From assembly GCF_050624435.1 (NCBI RefSeq), contig NC_134530.1, positions 144,190,721 through 144,254,720 on the forward strand: a stretch of DNA of 64,000 bases, read 5' to 3'. Numbering within the stretch: the stretch's first letter is position 1; every line of letters begins with the position of its first letter. Shown here one piece after another: positions 45,300-57,074 of the stretch. Source of the DNA: Tenrec ecaudatus. Its lineage: Eukaryota > Chordata > Mammalia > Afrosoricida > Tenrecidae. The notes under the pieces were generated by a model. That model searched no databases. It saw nothing but the letters and a program-made list of their open reading frames with translations, and was not told where the DNA came from. A program made the position numbers and the translations under genes.

Positions 45300-46012
45300 G
45301 GCCGATCCCCACGAGCTATCTGTGCTGTAACGTAGGACTTCTCTCCACGAGCTGTCCATGCTGTAACGTAGGAGTCCTCACCACGGGCTGTCCGTGCTGT
45401 AACGTAGGAGTCCTCACCACGGGCTGTTGGTGCTGTAACGTAGGAGTCCTCACCACGGGCTGTTGGTGCTGTAACGTAGGAGTGCTCTCCACGGGCTGTC
45501 CGTGCTGTAACGTAGGAGTGCTCTCCACGAGCTGCCCCTGCTGTAACGTAGGAATCCTCTCCACGGGCTGCCCCTGCTGTAACGTAGGAATCCTCTCCAT
45601 GGGCTGTCCGTGCTGTAACGTAGGAATCCTCTCCACGGGCTGTCCGTGCTGTAACGTAGGAATCCTCTCCACGGGCTGTCCGTGCTGTAACGTAGGAATC
45701 CTCTCCACGGGCTGCCCCTGCTGTAACGTAGGAATCCTCTCCACGGGCTGTCCGTGCTGTAACGTAGGAATCCTCTCCACGGGCTGTCCGTGCTGTAACG
45801 TAGGAATCCTCTCCACGGGCTGCCCGTGCTGTAACGTAGGAATCCTCTCCACGGGCTGTCCGTGCTGTAACGTAGGAATCCTCTCCACGGGCTGTCCGTG
45901 CTGTAACGTAGGAATCCTCTCCACGGGCTGTCCGTGCTGTAACGTAGGAATCCTCTCCACGAGCTGCCCCTGCTGTAACGTAGGAGTGCTCTCCACGAGC
46001 TGTCCATGGCTG
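45300..46012. repeat. 36-bp minisatellite, 19 copies, no length variation
   Basis: Unit core TGCTGTAACGTAGGAATCC followed by TCTCCACGGGCTGTCCG. First TGCTGTAACG at 45,323, last at 45,971: 648 bp, exactly 18 periods. Left-edge units vary (GTCCTCACCACGG, TTGG variants); central units are nearly identical. As 36 is divisible by 3 and the unit lacks stops in several frames, open frames run through it on both strands, e.g. + strand 45,056-46,177 with repeat CCNVGILSTGCP. Confidence 0.97.
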
Positions 46013-46555
46013 CAGTCTTTCGGCAGATCGCCAGGGTGGAATCCTCTGGGTGGACTCCACTGGCACCTTATAGTGAGTAGCCAAGAGCTCACAGCACCAC
46101 GCTGGGGGGGGGCACTGGGGGGGACTGTTGGGGGGGGACGACACTATAATAACACCCTGAATGTTGTTCATCCCTAACTTGCAGCCTCAACCTTCGCCCG
46201 GGAGTTTCTTCTTCGATGTGGCAATCTGGTACGACGAGTCCTGCAGAGCGCATGGTCTCAAAGATTCCCATTCTGGTCCCAAAGCGACCTCTTAGCTAGG
46301 TGACAGAAAGGTCACACTGCCAGTCAAATAGCTCACATTCCATGCTCCCAACAAAGCTCTCCGCGTGTCGTTTTTTAATGGTTCCACTCGCTGGAAGAAA
46401 GCTTCCTTAGGAATTCCTGTACAACTTGGCAGCTGAGTTGTTTATCTTTTCTTTCTTTCTTTTTTAACTGTTCTATCCAGATGATTTTTTTTTTTTGCCC
46501 TCCTTTGGTGTGCCTCTTTCTTTCATGTGCTTCCTCGTAGATACATTCTCTAGAG

Positions 46556-46777
46556 CAGGGGTCCTCAAACTTTTTAAACAAGGGGCCAGTTCACCATCCC
46601 TCAGACCATTGGAGGACTGGACTATAGTTTTTAAAAAAGCGATGAACAAATTCCTATGCGCACTGGACCAGTCGGCTGCTAAGCAGGACAGGCAGCGGCG
46701 GCAAAAACACCCGGTGGGCGGATAAATGTCCTTGGTGGGCCGCATGTGGCCCGCGGGCCGTAGTTTGAGGATCCCTG
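46556..46777. mobile_element. Non-autonomous hAT element (SPIN/OC1-type MITE)
   Basis: 222 bp bounded by CAGGGGTCCTCAAACT and its inverted counterpart AGTTTGAGGATCCCTG. 8-bp target duplication CTCTAGAG (46,548-46,555) / CTCTAGAT (46,778-46,785). Family naming is from memory; the terminal repeats and duplication are direct observations. Confidence 0.9.
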
Positions 46778-46795
46778 CTCTAGATTGCAGTGAAC

Positions 46796-47145
46796 AGAGG
46801 CATACCTTGTGCTATTGCACTTCATTTATTGTGCTCCACAGATAGTGCGATTTCTTTTATTACACTCCTTTGCTTTTTAACGAAGCGATGGTTTGTGGCA
46901 CCCCTGCACCCAGCAAGGCTATCTGGGCAGCTCGTTTCCCAGCTGCACATTCTCCCCTCAGGCCTGTGGGCCACACGTTTGTCATTCTCTCAACGCGGCA
47001 GCCTTTCCCACAGGCTACTGCACATCAGTCCACTGTAGCATAGTGTAGACCTTACGCTCCTGGGCATCGGAAAACAAGACTTACACGGGGCTTGCTTTAT
47101 GGTGCTTCCTGCTTTATTGCAGTGGTTTGGGGCCTGTGATATCCT
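46796..47145 (+). mobile_element. Tigger1-like (pogo) non-autonomous element
   Basis: AGAGGCATACCTTGTGCTATTGC at the left and TTTATTGCAGTGGTTTGGGG at the right match the Tigger1 pattern. Diverged, consistent with eutherian age. Confidence 0.65.
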
Positions 47146-47489
47146 CCGAAGAGATGAATATTTTTTATAGTTTTTGATAGGTATGACTTGATGTTTGCTT
47201 AAGAGATTGCACCAATTCATATTGTCCTCAACCAACACGCTTCCCCCCAGTTCTCTTCACACAGGTCCGCCATTTGTACGTACTTTGGCTAGTTTGATCA
47301 TTCGAGAATGATGGCTGAAGTTCGTTGGGAAACGTTTCTCGTGATGGCTTTCAAGGCGGCATATTCTCCTGTGTGGTACCTTTCCTTCCTTTTCATTTGG
47401 TCTTAAAGCAGTTATCTCTTCTGGCAACACGCAGAGAAGAATCCAGACATGAACTGGAAATGTGACTCGTCCTTTCCACTTGGGATCCA

Positions 47490-47693
47490 GAAAACCAAAC
47501 CAGACTCCCTGCCTGTGAGTTGCTGTCTGCTCTTAGCGGCTCCATAGGACATGGTAAAAGCCCTGTGGGTTTCCAAGCATGTACGTTTTTATGGGAGTAG
47601 ACATCCTCATCTCGCCCTCTGGCCGACCAGCAGATGGAGTTGAACCACTGACTTTGGGGTTAGCGGCTCAGGTGGGGTCCACTACATAATCGG
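47490..47693 (-). mobile_element. AfroSINE, antisense
   Basis: GAGTTGAACCACTGACTTTG and GGGTTAGCGGCTCAGG mark the reversed head. Confidence 0.7.
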
Positions 47694-47784
47694 GAGTCCT
47701 TTCTTTTGGGGATAATCCTATGATTATGATATTTTCGTATATGCTATATTTCATAGGCTTCTTTTAGATTCCTATGTCTGTTCC

Positions 47785-48860
47785 TGAGGGTTTTATGGGA
47801 CCTGGATTCCATGTGTCATGAGCAATTATCCGTACCAGTGTACATACTCTGGTCTAGCCAGAAATGAAAGGCAGGACTGGGGTCATGATAGTGGGGTGGG
47901 GTGGGGATGGGGGTGAGGAAGCCTCAAGGAACCAGAGGAATGTTGTGTGTTTCATCGTGCTACACTGTGCCCTGGTTGACTTATTTCCTCCTGTGACCCT
48001 TCTGAAAAGGGATGTCCCATTGTCTACTGATGGGTTCGGGGTCTCTGTTCCAACCCTCCTCATTCTCAGCAATATGTTTCTTTGTTTAGGGTCTACTGGT
48101 GTCTGTTACCTGATCTCATTGACACCTCGTGATCACACAGGCTGGTGCTTCTTCCATGTGGGTTTGTTGCTTCTCTGCTAGATGGCTGCTTGTCTAACTT
48201 CAAGTCTTTAAGACCCCAGATAGCCAGGTACCATCAGCTTTCCTCAGCACATTGACTTGTGTACCCATTTTGTCTTTAGGGAGGAGGAGCATCACAGAAT
48301 GCCAGGTTGTTAGAACAAAGTATTCTTGCATTGAGGGAGGGCATGAGCATAAGGCCCAAAGTCCATTCACTACCTCAATGTCTTACCATGTAAATATATG
48401 TACATACCTATGTTTACACTGCTATCCATAACTTTGCTTCCTAGATCTTTCCTCTGTTTCCTTTTACCTTCCTCCTGTCCCACCATCATGCTTACCCTTC
48501 TTCTGCCTCTTAGTAATTCTTCTCGGCTAGATTGCTATTGCTCCAACACCCCAGGATCTCTACATCCTCCTTGATGTTGACTTTAGTTTCCTAGTTGTTC
48601 CCCTGTTTATGGGGTTGTTTGTTCACCATTCCATTCCCCTGCCTCCTCCTCCCCATAAGTCCCTCCAGAATGGTTCTCATTGCTTTCTCCTTGGGCTTGC
48701 TTCCCATGCCTATCTTATATAGGTAGGTGAACCAACAATAGCAGAAACAAAACAAAAAGAAAACAAAGATTGAATAAAAAGGGGGTGCTAACAACAAAGA
48801 GCATACATAATTCCAGGTCTGTCCACTGGTTGGAGCTCATTGCTGTCAGTTCAGCTCCCT
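47785..48860 (-). mobile_element. L1 3'-UTR, antisense, without its tail
   Basis: Contains GTACCAGTGTACATACTCTGG, GGGGTCATGATAGTGGGG, AGTCTTTAAGACCCCAGATA and the continuation to TAACAACAAAGAGCATACATAA. Colinear with 5,189-6,063 in reverse and extends further 5'. Confidence 0.75.
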
Positions 48861-48869
48861 GACCCTCTT

Positions 48870-50395
48870 CTTCCTTTTTGCTGACTCTATCCCAATGCTA
48901 TCCCTTCTACTTTCCCAAGTGTGGTGTCCTTTTCCTGGGACTGATCTCTCCTGATAGCATATCCAAAGTACACGAGACAAAGTTTCACCATCCTTGCTTC
49001 TAAGGAGCATTAAGCTGTATCTCTTCTGAGAATTGGTTGTGTTTCCGATACTCCTCAGTACTTTCAATTTGGGGGGGGGGGGGGTTAATGTCATAATTCA
49101 AATGCATGAATTCTTTTTGAGTTTTCCTCATTTGTTGTCCAGCTTGCATACGTGTAGGAGGCAACTGAAAATTCCCTGGCTTGGGTCAGGACACCATAGT
49201 TCTCAAAGTAGCAACATTGCTCGTCAACACTTTGAAGAAGTCGTGTGCAGCAGATTTGCCCAATGCAATGCATTGTTTGATGTCTTCACTGTTGCTCCCA
49301 TGAGCATTGATTGTGGAGCCAGCTTCAGTTTTTCTTCATTTAGCATAATGTTGTCTATTGGTCTAGTTGTGATGATTTTATTTTCTTTAGTTGAGTTCTT
49401 TAAGTTGTAAGGCATACTAAAGGCTGCAGGCTGATTTTCATAAGCAAGTACTTCAAGTCCTCCTCAGCTGCAGCAAGCAAAGTTGTGTCATCTGCATGTC
49501 ATAGGTTGCTAATGAGTCATCCTCCAATCCTGAGGGCATGGTCTTCTCCGTGTAATCCAGCTTCTTGAATGATCTCCTCCGCACACAGATTGAATCAGCA
49601 TGGTGAGAGGGTACAGCATGCTCATGCCCTTCCCTGACTTTAAACCTTGTAGAAGTTCCTGGTTTTGTTCTGAGGATGACCTCTTGGTCTACGTTCAGGT
49701 TTCAAAGGAGTATCATGAGGTATTGTGGGATTCTTATTCTTCTCCACGCTATCCATGGTTTGTCTTGGTCCACATAGCGTAGCAACGCCCTTGCGTAGTC
49801 TATAAAACAACAATAAGCATCTCTGGTCTTCTCTTCCTTCGGTCAAAATCCACCTGATGCCAGCCATGCTAGCCCTCATTCTACATCCTTTTGGAAGTGG
49901 GCTTGAATTTCTGGATGCTGCCTGTCGATGTAGTGCTGCCACTTTGCAATTATCCTCAGCAAAATTTTACTTGCATGTGATATGAATGGTATTGTTGAAA
50001 GATTCCCACATTCTGTTGGAATGGGTGGATGCTTTCCGGTTGGTTTACCAGGTAACCGTCTTTCACATTTCTTGGCATAGAAAAGCGAGTGTTTCCAGTG
50101 CTTCATTAACTTGGTGACACGTTTCAGTTGGCGTTCAATTGAGTCCTGGAGCCTGTTTCTGGCTAATGGCTTCAGTGCAGCTTGGACTTCTTCCTTTACT
50201 ACCATCAATTCTCTTTCATCTGCTGCCTCTTAAAGTGGTTGAACATCAAGCAATCCTTTTTGGTACAGAGCTCTATGGACTCATTCCATCTTCTTTTTTT
50301 CCTCTCTTTTCATTCCATCTTCTCTTGATGCTTCCTGCATCATTCAATCATTTGTCTACAGAATCCCTCAATATTTCAACTCTAGGTTTGAATTT
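48870..50395 (-). mobile_element. RTE-type LINE ORF2, antisense, longest copy
   Basis: The minus strand reads, in pieces, TIPFISHASKILLRII and MLRSKDGETLSRVLWICYQE, parts of the RTE RT domain and C-terminus. Broken by stops and a G-run (49,069-49,084). 1.5 kb, the largest RTE fragment here. Confidence 0.8.
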
Positions 50396-51186
50396 TTTTC
50401 TTTTTTTTTTTAAATACCAACTGGGTTCTTCCATGAGGTTACCATGTTTTCCCCTATTTAAAAATAATGGCTTATGTTTCACTCTAAAATTTATAAAATG
50501 TACCATTCTGTATAATTAAAATGTATTCTTCTATATAATTAATTTTCTTTCTATTTTTTCCTATTGTCCCCCAAAAAACAGCTAGTAAGCAGAGACATCA
50601 CGCTTCATTGTTGTGTTTCTTCTATTTTGTTGGTAATTTAGTCATAAAATAGAATAGCCATGCTAAATAAATTTCTGCTTTAGTTTATTCATTCTTATTC
50701 ATTCACCCACTTCTCTCTCAACTCGTATTTATTCTAGGTGCTGGGGGCTCAGGTGTGAAAATAACAGACAACTATCCCTGTGCTCGTGGGGCTAATATTC
50801 TGGTACGGGTTGATCATTTTAAAAGTAGATGCTGATGGGGTAATAAACAATAAGTCTGATAAGGAGGGTGATAGGGAGCCTGGCATGAGGGCAAAGAGTT
50901 GAAATTTTAAATGAGGCACTTAAGGAGGGCAGGGAGGGACCAAACATGCAAATATTGGGTGGGAGAGAGAACTGCAAGTGCAAAGGCTTGTGTTCAAGGT
51001 GTGCAAGCAGCCTGGGCGGTGGCTCTAGCACAATGGGGGAGGGTCAGCAGTTAGAGAAGGAGTCCCCTAGGAAAGTGGGGGTGAACCAGGTCTTGCAGGG
51101 AAAGGCTATGAACTGTCCAGATACTAGTGTGTAATTGGGATGCACTACCAAGCCTTCAGATGGGTTCGAATGAAGGAAAGACATGG
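50396..51186. other. AT-rich unassigned sequence
   Basis: No gene. Part near 50,720-50,890 resembles L2 (GCTGGGGGCTCAGG, TATCCCTGTGCTCGTGGGGC). Confidence 0.35.
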
Positions 51187-51187
51187 C

Positions 51188-51301
51188 CTCACTTACCAGC
51201 AAGACAAGGTGACTCAGGTTGGGGTGCTGAGAAAGGTTGCAGGACTCACTTACCAGCAAGACAAGGTGACTCAGGTTGGGGTGCTGAGAAAGGCCGCAGG
51301 A
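51188..51301. repeat. 57-bp tandem duplication
   Basis: 51,188-51,244 and 51,245-51,301 (CTCACTTACCAGCAAGACAA...) are identical except for two bases near the end (GGTTGC versus GGCCGC). A recent duplication. Confidence 0.95.
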
Positions 51302-52790
51302 GAGCAAAGGTGAGGAGCCCCCAATAGTGGCGCAAACGCGAGGCAATGGCGTCTTAGCTCGGCCGTGAGCGTCGGTGGTAGGTTCGCTATCTGTGTTGCA
51401 GGTAGGCTGATAGGTTTGGTGGACATCTTAGCTGGCGGGAGTGAACAAAAGGTCCGGGTGACTGGGTACTTTGATCGGAGCACTGGGGAGAGTGGCGTAG
51501 GCGTTCTCTCAGATGGCGCTGCCTGTGGGAGGGCCCAGTTTGGAGTTTAGGATTCGTCCCAGGAGGATGGAGATGCCATTGAACATACATCTGGGGGTGT
51601 TCCTTCCGAGGGACTAACGCTTTTCTTGAAAATAGTCTATTATGAGTCAGGTGAAAAGGACATATAGTTTGATACATGTGTTGCTTATAATATATTTTAA
51701 ATACTGTGTGTCCCAATATTTCCCCACTTTTCTCGACTAGTCCCTAAAAAGGATAAGAATTATTGGACTTCCATAATTATTGTGAAGGCCTTAAGGTAGC
51801 ATTTAGGAAGCTTCGGCCAGGCATGCTGGAGTAGGACTGTCGCCATCATATTTTCAGGGATTGACTTTTTAGAAGGAGATCTCCAAGCCTTTCTTCTGAG
51901 GCACCTAGGAGTACACGCGAATCTCCAACCTTTCTCCAAAGTGTGCTAATGATTTATTTCTAATCATTTTTATCATCCCTGGGGTCACCCGGAGTCAGAA
52001 TCATCTGGAGGGCAAAGGTGTTTTCCTTTTTGCTCTCTGTTTTGCTTTTTAGTTAGCCCTGCATTAGTTAGGTTAACTTTGAAAACGCATCACATTATTA
52101 GTGTTTGCTTTTCCAATAAGGACTTTACATCTCTTTCTATTTGTGCATGTCTTCCTTCATTTCTCCCCACTGTAATTTTAATAATCTTCTTAGTCTCATT
52201 TGTGGCCTAAGGAAAATCCCCAAGTAAATATATGTTGGGTTTGTGGTTATGAAGAAAATGTTTCACTATTAAAGGTTTTATTGTTAGTATTATTAATAGG
52301 CAGCTGTATTTCACTGACAGATCAGAATGCAATTGTTCTGTGTGGGTTTCCTTGGCCCACGCTTTGCTGAATCCATTTATTATTTCTAGTCATTTAGAGG
52401 TTGCTTTTGTTGGAACTTCCCGTTGACACGTAATCATGTCAGCAGTAGAGAGCAGTATTTTTGTATTCTTGTATCTGGTGCCCTTCACAAACAGCATTTC
52501 TCATACCGCATTGGAAGAGCAATGCGTGAGCCTCGGACTCACGTATCTCCAGCGACTGCGGCATCGTGTGCACAGGAATGCACACGGCTCCTCTCGTGGA
52601 AGAGCAAAAACCTTCACTTCTTCCGTCAAAGTTTTAATAAGGAACAAATAGTTAAGTTGGTTGGCTGGTTTTTTTTTTTTTCAACAGCTATGGAAAATGA
52701 CACTACGTGAAAATGGCTTTTTTGGTTTTCATGCATGATCTTCTTTCCCCCATTTTATCTCCTTCTAAAATGAATACTAACTAGCAAAGG
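51302..52790. other. Unassigned sequence
   Basis: No gene, no firm repeat. A run of T at 52,670. Confidence 0.35.
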
Positions 52791-52793
52791 AAG

Positions 52794-52962
52794 TGCTCTC
52801 GTGGGTGCCTTGTTGGGCTGCCCAATCCCAAGGCTAGCAGTTCACATCCACCAATCGCTCTGTGGGAGAAAGAGGAGGCTTCCTGCTCCTATAAGATTTG
52901 CAGCCTGGGAAACCCGACATAGGGTTGCCACAGCAACGTGGAGGACTGACTCAGCAGCAGGT
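52794..52962 (+). mobile_element. AfroSINE, sense
   Basis: GTGGGTGCCTTGTTGGGCTG head, AGCAGTTCACATCCACCAAT box, end GTTGCCACAGCAACGTGG. Diverged. Confidence 0.65.
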
Positions 52963-53061
52963 AGCAGTTAAGGAAGTGTCAAGAATTCCTAATACAATTA
53001 GGTTTTCCTTTAATTTTTGTCAGCACTCGTATGACTTTATTATTATATTAAGGAAGCTTGG

Positions 53062-53564
53062 TGTGGCAGTTACATAATCTACTGTCAATTTGAGGAAGGG
53101 GTGGAGTCTAGCCTGTCAATCAGGTCATAGCCAAGGAATCTTCTGTGTGGGCAGGCCTTCTCCTGAGGATTCTGGGAACTCCTGTCTTCTTCCCTGGAGG
53201 CAGGACACACACTCTCCCTGTGAGACATTGCTGTTGACAAGCCAGATGGAGACACACTGATGGAGACAAAGCTCTGGAGCTGGAGGAGTCACATGGAGAC
53301 CCATACCAGCACGAAGATTCTTCCACCGCCACTAGATCCACAAGACTTTCCACCCACTGGTCTGTGGAGTTCCGCATGGTTGCATGAGTCTGAAGAGGAA
53401 TTTATAAACTGGTATCAGACTTATGGGCTACTATAGGACTTATGGACTTGATCTGGACTGAGCTGGGCTGTTTTCTCAATATACAGTTGCTCTTTTATAT
53501 GAACTCTTTCTTATACACATGAGTGTCTCTGGATTTGTTTCTCAAGTCAACTGAGACTAACACA
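53062..53564. mobile_element. Solo LTR-like element, copy 2, with 5-bp target duplication
   Basis: 503 bp starting TGTGGCAG and ending CTAACACA, flanked by CTTGG on both sides (53,057-53,061; 53,565-53,569). TG...CA ends and a 5-bp duplication are LTR retrotransposon hallmarks. Inserted in the head of an AfroSINE. Shares blocks, reversed, with 29,535-30,071. Confidence 0.75.
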
Positions 53565-53725
53565 CTTGGTGATGCAACTGCTAAGTACTCAGCTGCTAAA
53601 AAAAACATGTTTGAACACGCGAGCCGCTCTGTGAGAGAAAGATGTGGCAGGCGGCATCGTAACATAAAGATTTCAGCTTTAGAAACCCCAGGGCAGCTCT
53701 ACTTTGTCCTACAGGACCACTAGGA
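53565..53725 (+). mobile_element. AfroSINE, sense, split by the LTR
   Basis: Body resumes after the LTR: TAAGTACTCAGCTGCTAAAA, GAGCCGCTCTGTGAGAGAAA, CTACTTTGTCCTACAGGACC. The missing start AAGGAAGC lies just left of the LTR. Confidence 0.8.
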
Positions 53726-53829
53726 CTTGCACTAATGGGGTTATTGTATTGTTGGGACTCCAAACCTGGAGGATTGTTAGACTTCCGTTGCTTAGTGTCT
53801 CATCCACATATTTAAGACAATACAATCTA

Positions 53830-55195
53830 TGTTATTTGATACCATCAACATTTGTCAATGTTGTTACTCCTTTTAAAGGACCAAGTTCTTGTCTTGTTGA
53901 TTTTTTTCTGTTTTCCCATGATTTTATTTCTGCTCTGATTTCTATAACTTCTCTTCTCCTGGTGGCTGAAGGTTTATGTTATTATTCTTACGCTAGATGT
54001 TGAAGATGCTAGGCTAAAACGTTGATCTTGGTGTTCTCTTCTTTTGCCCCGGGTGCATGGAATGCTATAAATTGTCCCTGATAACAGCTTTTGCTGTGTC
54101 CCAAAGGTTTGGGTGTTTCTTACTTTCAGGGGTGTCTATTTCCTACCTATGTCAAACTAAAGTTAAAGTCAAACGGCCATGTTGACGATCCTGGAGGACA
54201 TTCTCCCTACACATTCATAAATGCCAGTCCTGGTTGAATTATCTTGAACAACTCTACATTACATGACAACAGTCGGTGCCGATAGTCAGTCAGCACTGGC
54301 CCCACACTCTCCAGCGAGTCTTGCACCATAGCAGCATACTTATATTTTCAGATTACTTGACAGATTGTCTTCATCTCTTCAAGTTGCAAGCCCAGATTTC
54401 ACAACGTCTTTGGCTGCTATCTACAGCTACTGCTGACACAGCGAGGGCATAGAGCATCGAGATGCCAGCCATCAACATGTTAGACTGGATCAGAGGCTTG
54501 TCTCGTAAACTACTCGATCATTTATCTGCATACATGTGTTGCTAAGCTTGTGCTCTTCCTCTTTCTGCACGCCGTAGAGACAGAACCTGGTGGCGGTGGC
54601 AGCGGCAACAGGTGTCCCATAGACACCTCCACCCATCAAGGGGAAGGGGATTGCCAAAGCTGCGCCACCCAGGCTGCACCATGGCTTCTTGCGTGGTCTT
54701 CCATCCCGTCCCGCATTTCATCTGTCACCCCGCTGTTTTTAAGGAATGTGTTGTTCGGCGTCCATGCGTTCGATTACGTTGTCCTCATCCTTTCTCGTGT
54801 TGATTTCTAGTTTTATAGCATTGTGGTCTGACCCTCCAAAAATGGAATATAGAATCTCCATATCTGTTTTAGTGTATTGAATCTCACTTTGTTTCCTAAC
54901 ATATGATCTGTTCTGGAAAATGTTTGTGTGCTCTCAGAAAGAATGGGTGCTGTGTTGCTGTGGGGTGGGGTGTTTTGTAAACGCCTCGGAGGTTGGTTAG
55001 TTCTTCGATGTCTTTATAGAGTTTCTTTCCGGATGAGCCCTCTTTCCTCGAGAGGGATGTAATGAAGTCACCTCCTACTGTTGTTGTATTGCCTATTCCT
55101 CTCTTCCACCCTGTAAGAATTTGAGCTGACTACCCTGGAGGGTATTTTGAGGGTCTCATTGGTGGGTATATGTTTATTATAGTAATATTTGGGCG
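53830..55195 (-). mobile_element. L1 ORF2 relic, antisense, interrupted
   Basis: Reversed L1 ORF2 blocks: GATTTTATTTCTGCTCTGAT and GCTTTTGCTGTGTCCCAAAG (about 53,920-54,105), then GATTTCTAGTTTTATAGCATTG and CACCTCCTACTGTTGTTGTA (54,803-55,090), in the order expected for the endonuclease/linker region. About 500 bp of unassigned sequence (54,150-54,690) lies between. Confidence 0.6.
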
Positions 55196-55560
55196 TGGGG
55201 ATGGCCGAGGACTTCCTTGTCAGTGGAGTGGGGATGGCTGACACTTTCCTTGCCAGAGTCTGGCAATGCCCAGAGACTTTCCCTGAAGGCCACGGGGCAG
55301 CTAAGGGGTTCCTTGCTGAGGTGTGAGGATGGTTGGGCCTTGGTTGCTGGGTTGTGGGGATGCCCAAGGGCTTCCTTGCTGGGTCAGAGGGAGGGCAGGA
55401 GACTTCCTTGTTGAGTAATGAGGGCAGCCAGAGCCGCCTTGCCAGGAAGCAGGGACTCTGGGGACTTCCGGTTTACCAGAACAGGGGGACAACTGGGGCC
55501 TACTTTGCTGAGAGGTGGGTATGCCATGTCCAGGGTCTTCCTTGCCAGGGTGTGTGATGC
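55196..55560. repeat. Degenerate G-rich minisatellite, about 40-bp unit
   Basis: Repeated themes GGGGATGGC, GACTTCCTTG, CTTGCCAG and TTGCTG-GG at about 35-45 bp spacing, roughly nine irregular copies. Confidence 0.55.
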
Positions 55561-56099
55561 CACGTTCTTCACGCATTCCTGGGAGAACATGAAATGCTAT
55601 TTTACTTCAGTTTCTTTTCAGTCTTTTGGTATTCATAATTTTTCTCAGATTTATTTTATAAACCAGCCTCTGATCTTCTTTTCTTCCTTCTCCTATTGCA
55701 GTTTATCTCCCTTGCATTTTCCACAGTGAAATAGGTGCATATCTGTCATTGTCCCTTATATTTATCTGTATTGCATCATTCTTGACTTTCCTGTTTTCTC
55801 CAACTTGTTTCTACAGAACAACGAAAGACTCAGCCTTTGTGGTAATAGGTTGGCTGCCTGGAATCCTTTCTAAAATCCTAAATTTTGAGATTGGGCTAGA
55901 CAGATATTTGAGTACCTGGCTTTTTTTGACCCCCACCCCCCACAGCCTACAGTGTCTCATTTATGCGGGGTTATAAGTCCGTGAGGCCCACATTATTCAT
56001 TTTGAAGACTGAGGCTCAGACAGGTTCAGTCAATGGTGGGTTTTTTTCCTATATGTCACAGTTTGTTTATCCATTCATCTTTTGGTAAAATTCATTTTG
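55561..56099. other. Unassigned AT-rich sequence
   Basis: No gene or firm repeat. Confidence 0.35.
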
Positions 56100-56104
56100 T
56101 TTTG

Positions 56105-56655
56105 TTTTTTTTAAACATTTTATTGGGGGCTCTTAGAACTCTTATCACAATCCATACATACATCCATCGTGTCAAGCACATTTATACATATGTTGTCATC
56201 ATCATTTTCAAAGTATTTTTTTCTACTTAAGCCCTTGGTATCAGCTCATTTCCACTCCCACCCCCTTCCTCCCTCATGAGCCCTTGATAATTTTTTTTCA
56301 TGTCCTACACCAACTGCTGTCTCCCTTCACCCTCTTTTCTGTTGTCCCTCCTCCTCGGAAAGGGTTATATGGCAATCATTGTGATTGGTTCCTCCTTCCT
56401 GCCCCCACCCTTCCCTTCCCCTCCTGGTATCGCTACTCTCATTACTGTTCCTGAGAGGGTTATCTGTCCTGAATTCCCTGTGTTGAGAGCTCTTGTCTGT
56501 ACCAGTGTACATGCTCTGGTCTAGCAGGATTTGTAAGGTAGAATTGGGGTCATGATAGTGGGGAGCAGGGGTGCACTCAAGACCTAGAGGAACGCTGTGT
56601 GTTTCTTCGTTGCATCACTGCACCCTGACCCCATCAGTGTTTCATATCCAGTAAG
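56105..56655 (-). mobile_element. L1 3'-UTR tail, antisense
   Basis: TTTTATTGGGGGCTCTTAGA, CTTATCACAATCCATACATA, TGTACCAGTGTACATGCTCT, GGGGTCATGATAGTGGGG. Confidence 0.85.
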
Positions 56656-57074
56656 TAGTGCAATGATGACTGAAACTTTATTAAGTTAGTTGGTTTTGCT
56701 TTGATTCATGAACCTTGCCTGTTGGCAATGTTTCAATGGCTCACTTTCTCCTGTGGGTTTGCTGTTTGCTTTATTTTGCTTTGGGCGCTGGCTGTAGTCT
56801 CTGTCCATCAGTCATATCCCAACCTCTCCTTTGGTCTCCTCCAACAAAAGATAACAACAGGCCAGCTTACTGGACACAAGGGATGCTCGATCTGAGTGCA
56901 CTCCTGTCCACGTCCAGGCACTGAACACGAAGACAGAAGTTCTGTAGATGTGGCCCCAGGCCCATCAGCCTCAGATAAATCTGAGAAAACAAATGACATG
57001 TTCACAAGACAGCTTCATGAGCTCCATCCCAGACTTACTGAGTCATAAGCTCAGGGCATGTGTCCAGGAAAGTG

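Noticed and set aside
45300-46012. CRISPR-like array
   Set aside because: No unique spacers between repeats; the units are directly contiguous and the genome is mammalian.
45056-46177. 373-codon open frame with Cys-rich 12-residue repeats as a novel gene
   Set aside because: Openness is a by-product of a 36-bp tandem unit lacking stops; equally long frames run on the opposite strand, and no promoter, splice or conserved flank supports it.
35155-50395. Reverse transcriptase open frames as active genes
   Set aside because: RTE fragments are truncated, internally deleted and full of stops; longest frames near 110 codons.
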